NCBI RefSeq assembly: GCF_000067045.1
Contig: NC_010125.1
Coordinates: 274,001-338,000 of the forward strand
Length of the DNA stretch: 64,000 bases
From: Gluconacetobacter diazotrophicus PA1 5
GTDB lineage: Bacteria > Pseudomonadota > Alphaproteobacteria > Acetobacterales > Acetobacteraceae
Reading direction: 5' to 3'
In this document: positions 55,486 through 64,000 of the stretch, piece after piece
Numbering within the stretch: the stretch's first letter is position 1
Layout: every line of letters begins with the position of its first letter
The notes under the pieces: generated by a model
Database searches by the model: none
The model's input: the letters and a program-made list of their open reading frames with translations, nothing else
What the model was told of the DNA's origin: nothing
Made by a program: the position numbers and the translations under genes

Positions 55486-57141
55486 ATGGCATATGACTAT
55501 GTGATTGTGGGCGGAGGGCCGGCGGGCTGCGTTCTCGCCGCCCGCCTGAGCGAGGACCCCCGGGTCCGGGTCCTCCTGCTCGAGGCCGGCGGAAGCGACC
55601 GGAACATGCTGTATCGCATCCCCGCCGGCTTCGCGAAAATGACCAAGGGCATCGGCAGCCGAGGGTGGGAGACCGTTCCCCAGAGGCACATGCAGGGCCG
55701 CGTGCTGCGCTATACGCAGGCCATGGTGATCGGGGGCGGATCGTCGATCAACGCGCAGATCTACACCCGTGGCAACGCGGGCGATTATGACGGCTGGGCA
55801 CGGGAAAAGGGCTGCGAGGCCTGGGAATATCGTCGCGTCCTGCCTTATTTCAAACGGGCGGAAAACAACCAGCGCTTCCTCGACGACTATCATGGTGCCG
55901 GGGGGCCGCTGGGTGTGTCGATGCCCGCGGCGCCCCTGCCGATCTGCGAGGCCTATATCAAGGCCGCCCAGGAACTTGGTATTCCCTACAACCATGATTT
56001 CAATGGACCCCGTCAGGCCGGCATCGGGTTCTTCCAGCTGACGCAGCGCAATCACGAACGGTCGTCGGCATCCCGTGCCTATCTCGGCGCGGCGCGGGGG
56101 CGGAAAAACCTGACCGTGCGGCTCAATGCCCAGGTGCTGCGGGTCGTGGTCGAGAAGGGGCGGGCAATCGGGGTCGAGCTTTCGTTTTCCGGCCGGACGG
56201 GATTCGTCCGGGCGGAGCGCGAGGTCATTCTCTGCTCGGGGGCCATAGGCTCGCCCAAGCTGCTGCTGCAATCGGGCATCGGCCCGGCCGACGAACTGTG
56301 CGCCCTGGATATCCCCGTCATGCACGATCTGCCGGGCGTGGGCCGCAACCTGCAGGACCATCTGGATCTTTTCGTCATTGCCGAATGTAGGGGCGATTTC
56401 ACCTATGACGGTGTCGCGCGGCCGCATCGGACGCTTGCCGCCGGCCTGCAATACCTGATCTACAGAAACGGCCCGGCAGCCTCGAGCCTTTTCGAGACGG
56501 GAGGGTTCTGGTACGTCGATCCCAGGGCCGCATATCCGGATCTTCAGTTTCACCTGGGCCTGGGTTCGGGGATCGAGGCAGGCGTCGCGCGGCTTCGGAA
56601 CGCGGGCGTGACCCTGAATACCGCCTATCTGCGCCCCCGGTCGCGCGGCACCGTGACGCTGCGGTCCGCCGACCCGGCGGCCGCCCCGCTGATCGATCCG
56701 AATTATTTCAGCGATCCGCATGATCGAACCATGTCGATCGAGGGCCTGAAGATCGCGCGCGAGATCATCCTGCAGCCGGCGATGCAGGATTTCGTCCTGG
56801 CCGAGCGTCTGCCCGGTCCCGCCGTGCGCACCGACGCCGAACTGTTCGATTACGCGTGCCGGAACGCCAAGACCGACCACCATCCGGTGGGGACGTGCCG
56901 GATGGGCGTCGGGGCGGATGCCGTGGTGGACCCGGAACTGCGCCTGCACGGCATTGCCGGGCTGCGCGTCTGCGATGCGTCGGTGATGCCGAAGATACCC
57001 TCATGCAACACCAACAGCCCGACCATCATGGTGGGCGAGAAAGGTGCGGACATGATCCTCGGCCGGCAGCCCCTGGCGCCGGCGATCCTTGACGACCAGC
57101 GCAACGATATCCCGCAGCACGCGCGGCGCGAGGTCGCCTGA
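55486..57141 (+). CDS. GMC-family FAD-dependent oxidoreductase
   Basis: 551 residues, preceded by GGGAGAAAG. FAD site YDYVIVGGGPAGCVLAARL at 3-21 and LLEAGG, then the GMC signature around VIGGGSSINAQIYTRGNAGD and CSGAIGSPKLLLQSGIGP. C-terminal active-site histidine and asparagine are in KTDHHPVGTCRMG and IPSCNTNSPTIMVGEKGADM. Members oxidise alcohols such as choline, glucose or polyols. No signal peptide is seen, so it acts in the cytoplasm. Substrate unknown; context suggests a sugar derivative. Confidence 0.92.
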   Translation: MAYDYVIVGGGPAGCVLAARLSEDPRVRVLLLEAGGSDRNMLYRIPAGFAKMTKGIGSRGWETVPQRHMQGRVLRYTQAMVIGGGSSINAQIYTRGNAGDYDGWAREKGCEAWEYRRVLPYFKRAENNQRFLDDYHGAGGPLGVSMPAAPLPICEAYIKAAQELGIPYNHDFNGPRQAGIGFFQLTQRNHERSSASRAYLGAARGRKNLTVRLNAQVLRVVVEKGRAIGVELSFSGRTGFVRAEREVILCSGAIGSPKLLLQSGIGPADELCALDIPVMHDLPGVGRNLQDHLDLFVIAECRGDFTYDGVARPHRTLAAGLQYLIYRNGPAASSLFETGGFWYVDPRAAYPDLQFHLGLGSGIEAGVARLRNAGVTLNTAYLRPRSRGTVTLRSADPAAAPLIDPNYFSDPHDRTMSIEGLKIAREIILQPAMQDFVLAERLPGPAVRTDAELFDYACRNAKTDHHPVGTCRMGVGADAVVDPELRLHGIAGLRVCDASVMPKIPSCNTNSPTIMVGEKGADMILGRQPLAPAILDDQRNDIPQHARREVA

Positions 57142-57197
57142 CGACCCGGGCCCGTGCCCGCAATGGTGTGCCTCAAAACAGGGGCGTGGAGACACAC

Positions 57198-58310
57198 ATG
57201 TCGTTCATCAAGGCCTACATTGAACAGCAGACGATCAGCCGGCGCAACCTGCTCCTGCTGTCGGCCTACGGGCTTGGCGGGATGGCGACGATGGGCGCGC
57301 TGCGTCCGCGCGGCGCGCGGGCGGCGGGGTCGGCGCCGCCGATCGCGTGGAGCTATCGCGACCGGACGGACCCGTACTGGAACGCGATCGTTTCCGGCGG
57401 CGAGGCGTTCGTCCAGAGCCTGGGCCTGCCCCGGAGCGCGCTGATCAACCTGATCAACGAAGGATCGAGCGAGAAATCCCTTGCCGACATCAAGGCGGTT
57501 CTGTCGCGCTACGGCAGCGGGGTCGCGCTGGCCGCCGACACCAACGACGCCCCGAACTGCCGCCCGGTGGTCGAGGCGGTCAGCCGGGCCGGCGCCTATG
57601 TCTCGACCATCTGGAACAAGACCGACGACCTGCATCCCTGGGATTTCGGCGACCATTACGTCTCGCACATGACATGGTCGGATGTCGGGCCGTCGGAACA
57701 GACGGCGCGGCTGCTGTTCGATGCGATGGGCGGCAAGGGCGGCGTAGTGCATCTGGGCGGCATCGCCTCCAATAACCCGTCCATCGAGCGCCTGGCCGGG
57801 CTGAAGAACGCGCTGAAGGCCTATCCGAATGTCGAGCTTCCGGGGGTCCAGGCCGCCGACTGGGATACCCAGAAGGCCAATCAGGTCATGTCCGGCTTCC
57901 TGACCCGCTACGGCGACGGGATCAAGGGCGTGCACTGCGCCAGCGACACCATCGCCTATGGCGTGATCGAGGCGCTGCGGGCCGAGGGGATCGAGACCAT
58001 GCCCATCGTCTCCTATAACGGGAATCCGCAGGCGGTGGATCTGGTGATCAAGGGCAAAATCCTGGCGACGGTGTTCAACAACCCGTACTGGGGCGGCGGC
58101 ATCACGGCGGCGCTGGCCTATTATGCCGCGACGGGGGTCTTCAGGCCGTCCGCCGAGCCGAAGGACCATCGCGAATTCTACGGTCCGACCGTCATGGTGA
58201 CCGCCACGGACGCGCGGGACTTCAAATCGAAATATATCGACGGCAATCCGACATACGACTGGAAGGATTTCTGGGGCCTGAGCAAGGGCCAGATCCAGTA
58301 CAAAGCCTGA
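57198..58310 (+). CDS. Orphan periplasmic sugar-binding protein (RbsB-like)
   Basis: 370 residues from ATG 57198 (GGAG upstream). A twin-arginine leader (TISRRNLLLLSAYGLGGMAT) leads to a type I periplasmic-binding fold: WSYRDRTDPYWNAIVSGGEA, HLGGIASNNPSIERLAGLKN, VHCASDTIAYGVIEALRAEG and MPIVSYNGNPQAVDLVIKGK. It resembles solute receptors of ribose/xylose-type ABC importers, but no permease or ATPase gene follows. It may supply an unlinked transporter or act as a sensor input. Confidence 0.88.
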   Translation: MSFIKAYIEQQTISRRNLLLLSAYGLGGMATMGALRPRGARAAGSAPPIAWSYRDRTDPYWNAIVSGGEAFVQSLGLPRSALINLINEGSSEKSLADIKAVLSRYGSGVALAADTNDAPNCRPVVEAVSRAGAYVSTIWNKTDDLHPWDFGDHYVSHMTWSDVGPSEQTARLLFDAMGGKGGVVHLGGIASNNPSIERLAGLKNALKAYPNVELPGVQAADWDTQKANQVMSGFLTRYGDGIKGVHCASDTIAYGVIEALRAEGIETMPIVSYNGNPQAVDLVIKGKILATVFNNPYWGGGITAALAYYAATGVFRPSAEPKDHREFYGPTVMVTATDARDFKSKYIDGNPTYDWKDFWGLSKGQIQYKA

Positions 58311-58386
58311 CCGGCAGGGCGGACCTTGCCCGGGTCCTGCCGCGGAACGGTCGAGGATCGTGCTGGCGTGCGTCGGCACGCCCGTT

Positions 58387-58432
58387 CCCGCCCCCTTGAC
58401 CGCGGCCGAGGCCGCATCGTCAAGGGGGCGGG
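58387..58432. terminator. Strong bidirectional hairpin between convergent genes
   Basis: Perfect 14-base arms CCCGCCCCCTTGAC and GTCAAGGGGGCGGG enclose a second small stem (GCGGCC / GGCCGC). It stands between the sugar-binding protein gene (plus) and the VOC gene (minus), as expected for a shared terminator. There is no T-run. Confidence 0.7.
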
Positions 58433-58454
58433 ATGTCGCGATGCGGTGCGCCGC

Positions 58455-58973
58455 TCAGGTTCGCGGCGGCTGATATCGCGGTGTGGGCGATTGGGCGTCG
58501 ATCGTCCGGGTGTTGGGCGTGCTCAGGAACTCGACCGTCATTCCCCAGGGGGTGCGGCCATAGCAGAACGTATTGCCCTCGCCCTCTTCGATGCCGAGCT
58601 GTGCGCGTGGACGCGTCAGCAGTGTCCCGCCGGCCTCGGTGAAGCGTCGGGTCGCCGCCTCGATATCGTCCACATAGAGCGCGAAATGCTGCAGCCCGAA
58701 ATCGGACGCGCGCGCCGGCGGATGCTGATCCGGCGCACGGATTTCGAACAACTCGATCCCCGGTCCGAAGCCGAGCTTGAGCATGCGCATGGCGATGACC
58801 GCGCCGCCGGCTTCCAGGCCGAGCGTGGCTTCTGCCTCCGGCCCCGCGAAAGGCGGCTTCTTCCGCGTCATGTTGTCGTAAAGCGCAATCGCCCCGAACG
58901 CTTCAACAAGGAAACGGCTCGCGGATTCGAGGTCGGGCACCGTGATGCCGACATGGTCCATGCCCCGGATCAT
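58455..58973 (-). CDS. VOC-superfamily (glyoxalase/dioxygenase fold) protein
   Basis: 172 residues with two beta-alpha-beta-beta-beta modules: GMDHVGITVPDLESASRFLV and LQHFALYVDDIEAATRRFTE. Metal ligands may be His in MDHVG, Glu in GIELFEI, His in LQHFAL and Glu in GMTVEFLSTP, a complete set. Members include lactoylglutathione lyases, epimerases and dioxygenases. The ATG overlaps the stop of the upstream cupin gene (ATGA), so the two act together. Reaction unknown. Confidence 0.82.
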   Translation of the reverse strand: MIRGMDHVGITVPDLESASRFLVEAFGAIALYDNMTRKKPPFAGPEAEATLGLEAGGAVIAMRMLKLGFGPGIELFEIRAPDQHPPARASDFGLQHFALYVDDIEAATRRFTEAGGTLLTRPRAQLGIEEGEGNTFCYGRTPWGMTVEFLSTPNTRTIDAQSPTPRYQPPRT

Positions 58974-59512
58974 TTGAAACGACACGGCTGATCGACCGTG
59001 GGCTTTTCGGCAAGCTGAACGACCATCAGCGTGACCGGGCCGTCGCCCACATTGCCTGCAAGATGGCCGCGATGGCCCTGCGCGTCGGGTTTGCTCATCT
59101 GATCCTCGCCGAGTGAGACGTCGCCCGGGTTGAGCGTAACGCGCGTGCCGTCCTGCGCCTGGACCCACCAGCTTCCCTTGAGCGGGATGATCCATTGCAC
59201 CTTGGGGTCCGGATGCCAGGCGCCGTTCCAGTGGCTGGGTTGCACCGTGGACACCACCTGGGCCGTGCCTTCGGGGGTCGGGTCCGACCATTGGGGCGCC
59301 GCCGGCTTGTTGACGGTCTTGAGCGTGTAGGTATGGAACTGGCAGCGCGTCATGTGGCTGACGCCGTTATGATCCACCCAGTTGTCCCAGTAGACGGCTG
59401 TCGGCGGCGCGGGCGATTGCGCGCGCGCGTGGCCGGTGAGACCGGCGAGGGCGAGCAGCGCCGCTGCGCCGAGACGGACCTGCGATGGGCGGGGAAGGAA
59501 ATATGCAGTCAT
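58970..59512 (-). CDS. Exported cupin-domain protein
   Basis: 180 residues with a signal peptide (LGAAALLALAGLTGHARA, cleaved before QSPAPP). The cupin barrel has WNGAWHPDPKVQWIIPLKGS, WWVQAQDGTRVTLNPGDVSL and GHRGHLAGNVGDGPVTLMVV; histidines in HPDP and GHRGH may bind metal. No catalytic assignment is possible. It is coupled to the VOC gene and divergent from the PQQ dehydrogenase gene. Confidence 0.75.
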   Translation of the reverse strand: MTAYFLPRPSQVRLGAAALLALAGLTGHARAQSPAPPTAVYWDNWVDHNGVSHMTRCQFHTYTLKTVNKPAAPQWSDPTPEGTAQVVSTVQPSHWNGAWHPDPKVQWIIPLKGSWWVQAQDGTRVTLNPGDVSLGEDQMSKPDAQGHRGHLAGNVGDGPVTLMVVQLAEKPTVDQPCRFK

Positions 59513-59894
59513 GACTGGCGAGTCTCCGCATTGAAGCGCTGCTCCCGCTGGAGGGGGAAGCGGATGATGTGATAGGAGGCACGCGCCTTCTGGGCCGCGA
59601 CAGCTATGCGGGCATCGGATTGGACCGCCCCGCAACCGTGGGTGGGATCGTGTAGAGGGCCGGTCGCGGTGAAGCGATTGAAAAGACACGTGGTGGTCCT
59701 GGTATGAATGGCTAACGCGTCTGCGACGAACTGTTGCTGCATGACCGGATGACGTTTCTGTGAGCGTAAAGGGCGCATCCGGGAGGAGCGTATCCGACAG
59801 GCCGCGATCCCGGGTCCCGCCGCCTCGGCGCGTCTTCGGCCAGAAACCTTATGACATATTCGTGGTTAGTATCGTTGCATGATGCTGCGCCTGC
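59513..59894. promoter_or_regulatory. Divergent region between cupin and PQQ dehydrogenase genes
   Basis: About 380 bases. Open frames here lack ribosome-binding sites or protein-like sequence. An AT-rich patch at about 59850-59880 (TTATGACATATTCGTGG) is the best place for the dehydrogenase promoter. No clear terminator or repeat seen. Confidence 0.35.
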
Positions 59895-62342
59895 ATGAAG
59901 ATAAACCGGAGAAGCGCCTTGGGACAAACGCGACCTGTTCCTCTTTCCTTGCGGATCACTGGATTTTTTCTGATCATCTATGGCGTCGTCATGACGATTC
60001 CGGGCGTGTGGCTGATCACGCTGGGCGACAGCAGTTACTATACTGTCGCGGGCGTGCTGACGCTGGTCAGCGGCGGCCTGATCGTCACCGGGCGGGGTGC
60101 GGGGCTGTGGGTCTATGCTATCATGCTGGGCAGCACCCTGGTATGGGCGCTGTCACGGGTGGGGCTTGACGGATGGCGCCTGCTGCCGCCCCTGGCGCTG
60201 CCATCCGGCATCGGCCTGTGGGTTTTCGGCCCGTGGGTGGCCGGCCGCCTGCGGGACCCCAATGGGCGCGTCCGCATCAATACGACCGTACTGGGCGGCA
60301 TGGGCAGTTGCGCCGCCCTGTTCGTCTTCCTGTTCGCGTGCGGATGGGCCGTTACGGCCTCGCGCACGATCCAGCACAATCCGTTTCCGACGGACCATCG
60401 TGACGGCGCGCTGATCAATGCGGAATCCCTGGCCAACAATGAATGGCGCTATATGGGCGGTACCTCGGCCGGTGACCGCTTCGGAATGGCGAGCCAGATC
60501 ACCGCGGACAATGCCCATGACCTGAAACCGGCCTGGATCTTCCATACCGGGGATGTGCCGCGCGCCGACGAAAACGCGCGCGGACGCGAATTCAGCTTCG
60601 AGGCGACGCCGCTGAAGATCGGCGACAATCTTGTCTTCTGCACGCCGCATCGCGATGTCGTGGCCGTGGACGCCACCACCGGCAAGCAGGTGTGGCGATA
60701 CAGCCCCAATGGGGATTACGGCCAGAATATCTACCAGGCCTGCCGGGGCGTATCCTATTTCGAGGCGCCCGCCGGATCGCCCTGCCCGCATCGCATCATT
60801 TCCACCGATTCCGGCTCGCCCCCGACCCTGTTCGCGCTTGACGCCGATACCGGTCGCCTGTGCCCGGCATTCGGTCATGACGGCGTTGTCGACCTGCGTG
60901 AAGGCATGGGCGTCATCCCGGCGGGATTCCACTTCATCACGTCTCCGCCGATGGTGATGAACAATCGCATCATGCTGAGCGGCTGGGTCTACGACAACCA
61001 GACCGTGGGCGAGCCGTCGGGCGTCATTCGCGGCTTCGACGCGACCACGGGCCAACTGGCCTGGGGGTGGGATATCGGGCATACGCCCGCCAACCGCCCG
61101 TTGAATCCGGGTGAAACCTTCACGCGCGGCACCCCCAATGGCTGGGGCGTCTATACGGCCGATCCCGCCCTGAACATGGTCTATGTGCCGCTGGGTATCG
61201 CGACGCCCGATTATTACGGCGTCAAGCGCCGTCCCTTCGACGAGCAGTATGATACGTCCCTGGTGGCGCTGGACATCACGACGGGCGAGGAACGCTGGCA
61301 CTTCCAGACCGTCCATCACGACCTGTGGGATTTCGACCTTCCGGTCGGCCCGTCGCTGGTCGATCTGCCGGACAGCAGCGGCCGGATGACCCCCGCGCTG
61401 GTCCAGACCACCAAGCAGGGCGAGCTGTTCGTGCTCGACCGTCGTACCGGCAAGCCGTTCTACCGTGTCGAGGAACGACCGGTACCGGGAGGCACCGTTG
61501 CGGACGAACGGTATTCCCCGACGCAGCCCTATTCGCCGGACATGCCGAACCTGCGCCGGTCCGACCCGACGACGGACGATCTGTGGGGGATCACGCCGTT
61601 CGACCAGATGGCCTGTCGCATCGCCTTCAAACGCATGAGGTTCCAGGGCCTGTTCACACCCCCCAGCGCGCAGGGAACGATCGGGTTTCCGGCATTCGAC
61701 GGCGTGGACGACTGGTATGGCGCGACGATCGATCCCACGCGCGGCGTCCTGTATGTCAACACGACCTATATCCCGTTCACCATGCAGCTTGTCCCGTATG
61801 GGCAGGCCCTGAAGCAGGGCCTGTTCAAGCCATGGGCCGGATGGAACCAGCCCTATCCCGAGCCGACTTTTTCGAACAATCCGCAGCATGGCCTGCCCTA
61901 TTCCGCCGTCATCAAGCCGTGGCTGGGCATTTTCGGGGCGCCGTGCCTGGCGCCGCCCTGGGGCAGGACGCAGGCCATCGACCTAGTGCATCATCGGAAG
62001 ATCTGGGAACGCGCGCTGGGAACGACGAAGAATGTCGGCCCGACCAATGCCCTGCGTATGCCCGTCGGGCTGCCGACCGGCATCTTCAGCATGGGCGGCA
62101 CGCTGACGACCCCGACCGGACTGGTCTTCATGGGCGCCACTGCCGACCAGGCGTTCCGTGTCCTCGACGGGCGGAACGGCCGGATTCTTTATGAAACCAC
62201 CCTCGATGCCGGCGGGAACGCGACCCCGATGACCTATATGGGCAAGGACGGGCGGCAATATGTGGTGCTCGCGGTGGGCGGGCATGGCGGCCTCAAGACA
62301 CGGAACGGCGACGAGGTCGTGGCTTTCGCCCTGCCTAAATGA
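59895..62342 (+). CDS. gcd: Membrane-bound PQQ-dependent glucose dehydrogenase
   Basis: 815 residues. The first 140 form five membrane spans (LRITGFFLIIYGVVMTIPGV onward). The periplasmic part is an eight-bladed quinoprotein propeller with PQQ/metal-site segments such as NEWRYMGGTSAGDRFG, STDSGSPPTLFALDADTG, EQYDTSLVALDITTGEERW and FQTVHHDLWDFDLPVGPSL. It oxidises glucose (or another aldose or polyol) to the lactone in the periplasm and gives electrons to ubiquinone, the hallmark oxidative step of acetic acid bacteria. Here it follows a sugar-responsive gene group. Confidence 0.93.
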   Translation: MKINRRSALGQTRPVPLSLRITGFFLIIYGVVMTIPGVWLITLGDSSYYTVAGVLTLVSGGLIVTGRGAGLWVYAIMLGSTLVWALSRVGLDGWRLLPPLALPSGIGLWVFGPWVAGRLRDPNGRVRINTTVLGGMGSCAALFVFLFACGWAVTASRTIQHNPFPTDHRDGALINAESLANNEWRYMGGTSAGDRFGMASQITADNAHDLKPAWIFHTGDVPRADENARGREFSFEATPLKIGDNLVFCTPHRDVVAVDATTGKQVWRYSPNGDYGQNIYQACRGVSYFEAPAGSPCPHRIISTDSGSPPTLFALDADTGRLCPAFGHDGVVDLREGMGVIPAGFHFITSPPMVMNNRIMLSGWVYDNQTVGEPSGVIRGFDATTGQLAWGWDIGHTPANRPLNPGETFTRGTPNGWGVYTADPALNMVYVPLGIATPDYYGVKRRPFDEQYDTSLVALDITTGEERWHFQTVHHDLWDFDLPVGPSLVDLPDSSGRMTPALVQTTKQGELFVLDRRTGKPFYRVEERPVPGGTVADERYSPTQPYSPDMPNLRRSDPTTDDLWGITPFDQMACRIAFKRMRFQGLFTPPSAQGTIGFPAFDGVDDWYGATIDPTRGVLYVNTTYIPFTMQLVPYGQALKQGLFKPWAGWNQPYPEPTFSNNPQHGLPYSAVIKPWLGIFGAPCLAPPWGRTQAIDLVHHRKIWERALGTTKNVGPTNALRMPVGLPTGIFSMGGTLTTPTGLVFMGATADQAFRVLDGRNGRILYETTLDAGGNATPMTYMGKDGRQYVVLAVGGHGGLKTRNGDEVVAFALPK

Positions 62343-62355
62343 CGCGTGAGAAACC

Positions 62356-62388
62356 GGACCCGCTTCGCCGCTCGGGCGAAGCGGGTCC
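62356..62388 (+). terminator. Hairpin after PQQ glucose dehydrogenase
   Basis: Perfect 14-base arms GGACCCGCTTCGCC and GGCGAAGCGGGTCC with a 5-base loop, 13 bases after the stop. No T-run follows, so it may need Rho or act in mRNA stability. Confidence 0.65.
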
Positions 62389-62499
62389 AGGCGGCGCGGC
62401 GCTTCCCCTTGGTGAGTATCCCCCCATCATAATTCCTCCGATCGTCTTCGTAGGGAGGATCTGCTGCGGTACGCCCGGCGGCAACAGGAAAGGCCAGGC

Positions 62500-63003
62500 A
62501 TGATGAGTGTCCGGACAGATTTTTCCGGCTGCGGTTTCGGACGTATCATCATTCTGCTGGCGTGTGTTCTCGGGGCATATCTGCCGGCCTCCGCCGCCGC
62601 CCAGGCGACGGACGACGTGGCATCGGCTTTTGCGCAGGCCGCGAAGGAGGGACCGCAGGACGAGGCCATCGAAACGGCGCAGCAAGCCGCGATGCTGGTG
62701 CGCCCGCTTCAGCCCTCGACCCTCCTCGTGCCGGGCACCAGCCCCTATCAGACCGCCCATCTGTTTGGCGACTGGGGCGGTATCCTGCCGTTCCTGCACA
62801 GGCGTGGCATTTACCCTTTTCTGAATTACCTGGCGGAATCCGCGGGGAATCCGGTCGGGGGCATGCGGCAGACGGGTGCCTATGCGCACCAGGTTTCCAT
62901 TGGTGCCGATCTGGACTGGTACCAGATCGCCCATGTCAAAGGCCTGAGCACCCATTTTCCCAACGCGCTCGTCTTCGCGATGCGGGCCAATGTGACATTT
63001 TAG
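62500..63003 (+). pseudogene. OprB-type carbohydrate porin, internally deleted remnant
   Basis: 167 residues against roughly 450 in the family. After a signal peptide come the OprB N-terminal hallmarks: YQTAHLFGDWGGILPFLHRR, GIYPFLNYLAESAGNPVGGM and HQVSIGADLDWYQIA. The frame then passes straight to PNALVFAMRANVTF, which looks like the last beta strand of such a porin with its terminal Phe. The middle two thirds are missing. It cannot form a complete barrel. It converges with mgtA, overlapping by 4 bases. Confidence 0.7.
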
Positions 63004-64000
63004 CTCCTGGCCACCACCCACCTCTTCACCAGTTCGGCGGCCAGCAGGTACGCCACGACCAGACCGGACAGGACGGCCGCCATCGCGGGTGAAGGCGGCT
63101 GGAACCCCACCCATCGCCCCGCCGGCGTCAAGGGTAGCACCATGGCCACGGCCAGGGCGAGGAGGGACGAGGCGACCAGGGCGGATTGCGGCCGGGTGCG
63201 CCACGGGCGCCCGTTGGTGCGGATGATGAAGATGACCAGGATCTGCGTCGCCATGGATTCCAGGAACCACGCCGTCCTGAATGCGGTTTCCCCGGCATGG
63301 AACAGGAACAGAAGCACGCCGAAGGTCAGGAAATCGAACAGCGAGGACAGCGGCCCCATCACGGCCGCGAACCGCAGCAGGCCGCGCATGTCCCAGACCT
63401 GCGGCCGGGCGACGGCTTCCGGCCGCACGGTGTCGAACGGAATGCCGATTTCCGAGAAATCGTACAGCAGGTTGTTCAGCAGGATCTGGGTCGGCAGCAT
63501 CGGCAGGAACGGCAGCGTCATCGAGGCCACGGCCATCGACAGCATGTTGCCCAGGTTGGAACTGGCGCCCATGCGGACATATTTCAGGATGTTGGCGAAG
63601 GTCCGCCGCCCTTCCTCGACCCCGTCGGCGACGACTTCCAGGTCCGGGGCCAGCAGGATCATGTCGGCGGCGGCCTGGGCCACGCCGGTCGCGCCCTCGA
63701 CCGACAGCCCGACATCCGCGACCTTCAGCGCCGGGGAATCGTTGATGCCGTCGCCCAGGAACCCGACGACCGCCCCCCGCGCCCGCAACGCCTTGACGAT
63801 CCGCGATTTCTGGTCGGGCGCCAGCCGGCCGTAGGCATGGACCGCCTGGGCCCGCACGGCCAGCGCCTCGTCGCTGAAGGCTTCGATGTCGGGGCCGGAC
63901 AGGACGTCCTCGGCGTCGATCCCGACCAGGCCGGCAATCCGCCGGACGATGACCGGATCGTCGCCCGACAGGATCTTGAGCGTGATTCCCGCCGCCGCCA
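63000..64000 (-). CDS. mgtA: Magnesium-translocating P-type ATPase, C-terminal third (partial)
   Basis: The frame runs from the window edge to TAA at 63000 (about 333 residues). It contains the end of the P-domain (ITLKILSGDDPVIVRRIAGL, FLGDGINDSPALKVADVGLS) and the C-terminal membrane helices with KYVRMGASSNLGNMLSMAVA, PMLPTQILLNNLLYDFSEIG and ESMATQILVIFIIRTNGRPW. The LYDFSE segment is characteristic of MgtA/MgtB Mg2+ importers. The catalytic DKTGT phosphorylation site lies outside the window. Confidence 0.92.
   Translation of the reverse strand, partial: AAAGITLKILSGDDPVIVRRIAGLVGIDAEDVLSGPDIEAFSDEALAVRAQAVHAYGRLAPDQKSRIVKALRARGAVVGFLGDGINDSPALKVADVGLSVEGATGVAQAAADMILLAPDLEVVADGVEEGRRTFANILKYVRMGASSNLGNMLSMAVASMTLPFLPMLPTQILLNNLLYDFSEIGIPFDTVRPEAVARPQVWDMRGLLRFAAVMGPLSSLFDFLTFGVLLFLFHAGETAFRTAWFLESMATQILVIFIIRTNGRPWRTRPQSALVASSLLALAVAMVLPLTPAGRWVGFQPPSPAMAAVLSGLVVAYLLAAELVKRWVVARS

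Noticed and set aside
59509-59778. 89-codon frame antisense to the cupin-gcd intergenic region
   Set aside because: No ribosome-binding site, no domain, and it overlaps the cupin signal peptide start.
1-64000. tRNA, rRNA or CRISPR arrays
   Set aside because: No cloverleaf-like CCA-type genes, ribosomal RNA signatures or regularly spaced identical repeats were recognised by eye; a covariance-model and repeat search would be needed to exclude them fully.

Overview
The window is GC-rich (well above 60 percent by eye) and its gene content points to an acetic acid bacterium of the Gluconacetobacter / Komagataeibacter type (Alphaproteobacteria, Acetobacteraceae). The pointers are a pentose phosphate operon with fused transaldolase-glucose-6-phosphate isomerase, a short 6-phosphogluconate dehydrogenase, a membrane PQQ glucose dehydrogenase, glycerol and dihydroxyacetone use, an ExaC-type aldehyde dehydrogenase and an OprB-type porin. 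The species is inferred, not proven.

Layout. 1-6750: glycerol/dihydroxyacetone operon (glpD tail, dhaK, dhaL, dhaM, glpK, glpF). 6751-8300: a lipoprotein and a LysR regulator on the minus strand. 8603-12730: methylamine-dehydrogenase-like operon (mauB, a mauD-like gene, mauA, a broken cytochrome c gene, mauE, mauD). 12765-20237: gabT-like aminotransferase, EAL phosphodiesterase, Na+/H+ antiporter, two tiny genes, hisC, an ankyrin protein and a frameshifted metallo-beta-lactamase-fold hydrolase. 20660-32233: pentose phosphate operon (tkt, tal-pgi, gnd, zwf, two HAD phosphatases, pgl, rpiA, gntK). 32248-41682: accessory island. It holds two retropepsin-like paralogues at its edges, a CI-like repressor split by an IS630 element, a GGDEF-EAL protein, a truncated exported protein, an IS630 element interrupted by an IS481-type element, and an IS5 stump. 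41693-47864: ethanolamine ammonia-lyase genes eutB and eutC with an FMN hydroxyacid dehydrogenase and a vapBC toxin-antitoxin pair between them, and a divergent aldehyde dehydrogenase. 47948-53408: ndh, tetR, a second IS630 copy, an SPFH protein, a YitT-like membrane protein and a small protein. 53504-62342: LacI regulator, enoyl-CoA hydratase, GMC oxidoreductase, orphan sugar-binding protein, VOC and cupin proteins, PQQ glucose dehydrogenase. 62500-64000: an OprB porin remnant and the end of mgtA.

How the genes work together. Glycerol enters through GlpF and is phosphorylated by GlpK, while dihydroxyacetone is phosphorylated by DhaKLM with PEP. Gluconate and glucose carbon enter the pentose phosphate cycle through GntK and Zwf. 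Periplasmic oxidation is represented by the PQQ glucose dehydrogenase and, if functional, the mau system. Ethanolamine would be split to acetaldehyde and ammonia by EutBC, and the divergent aldehyde dehydrogenase could oxidise the acetaldehyde to acetate.

A caution applies throughout. At least five otherwise well-conserved genes carry small indels: the cytochrome c, antiporter, hydrolase, transketolase and yitT genes. At least one is in a homopolymer run. One IS copy also contains a polylinker-like 15-base block. Part of the apparent gene decay may therefore be sequencing or assembly error.
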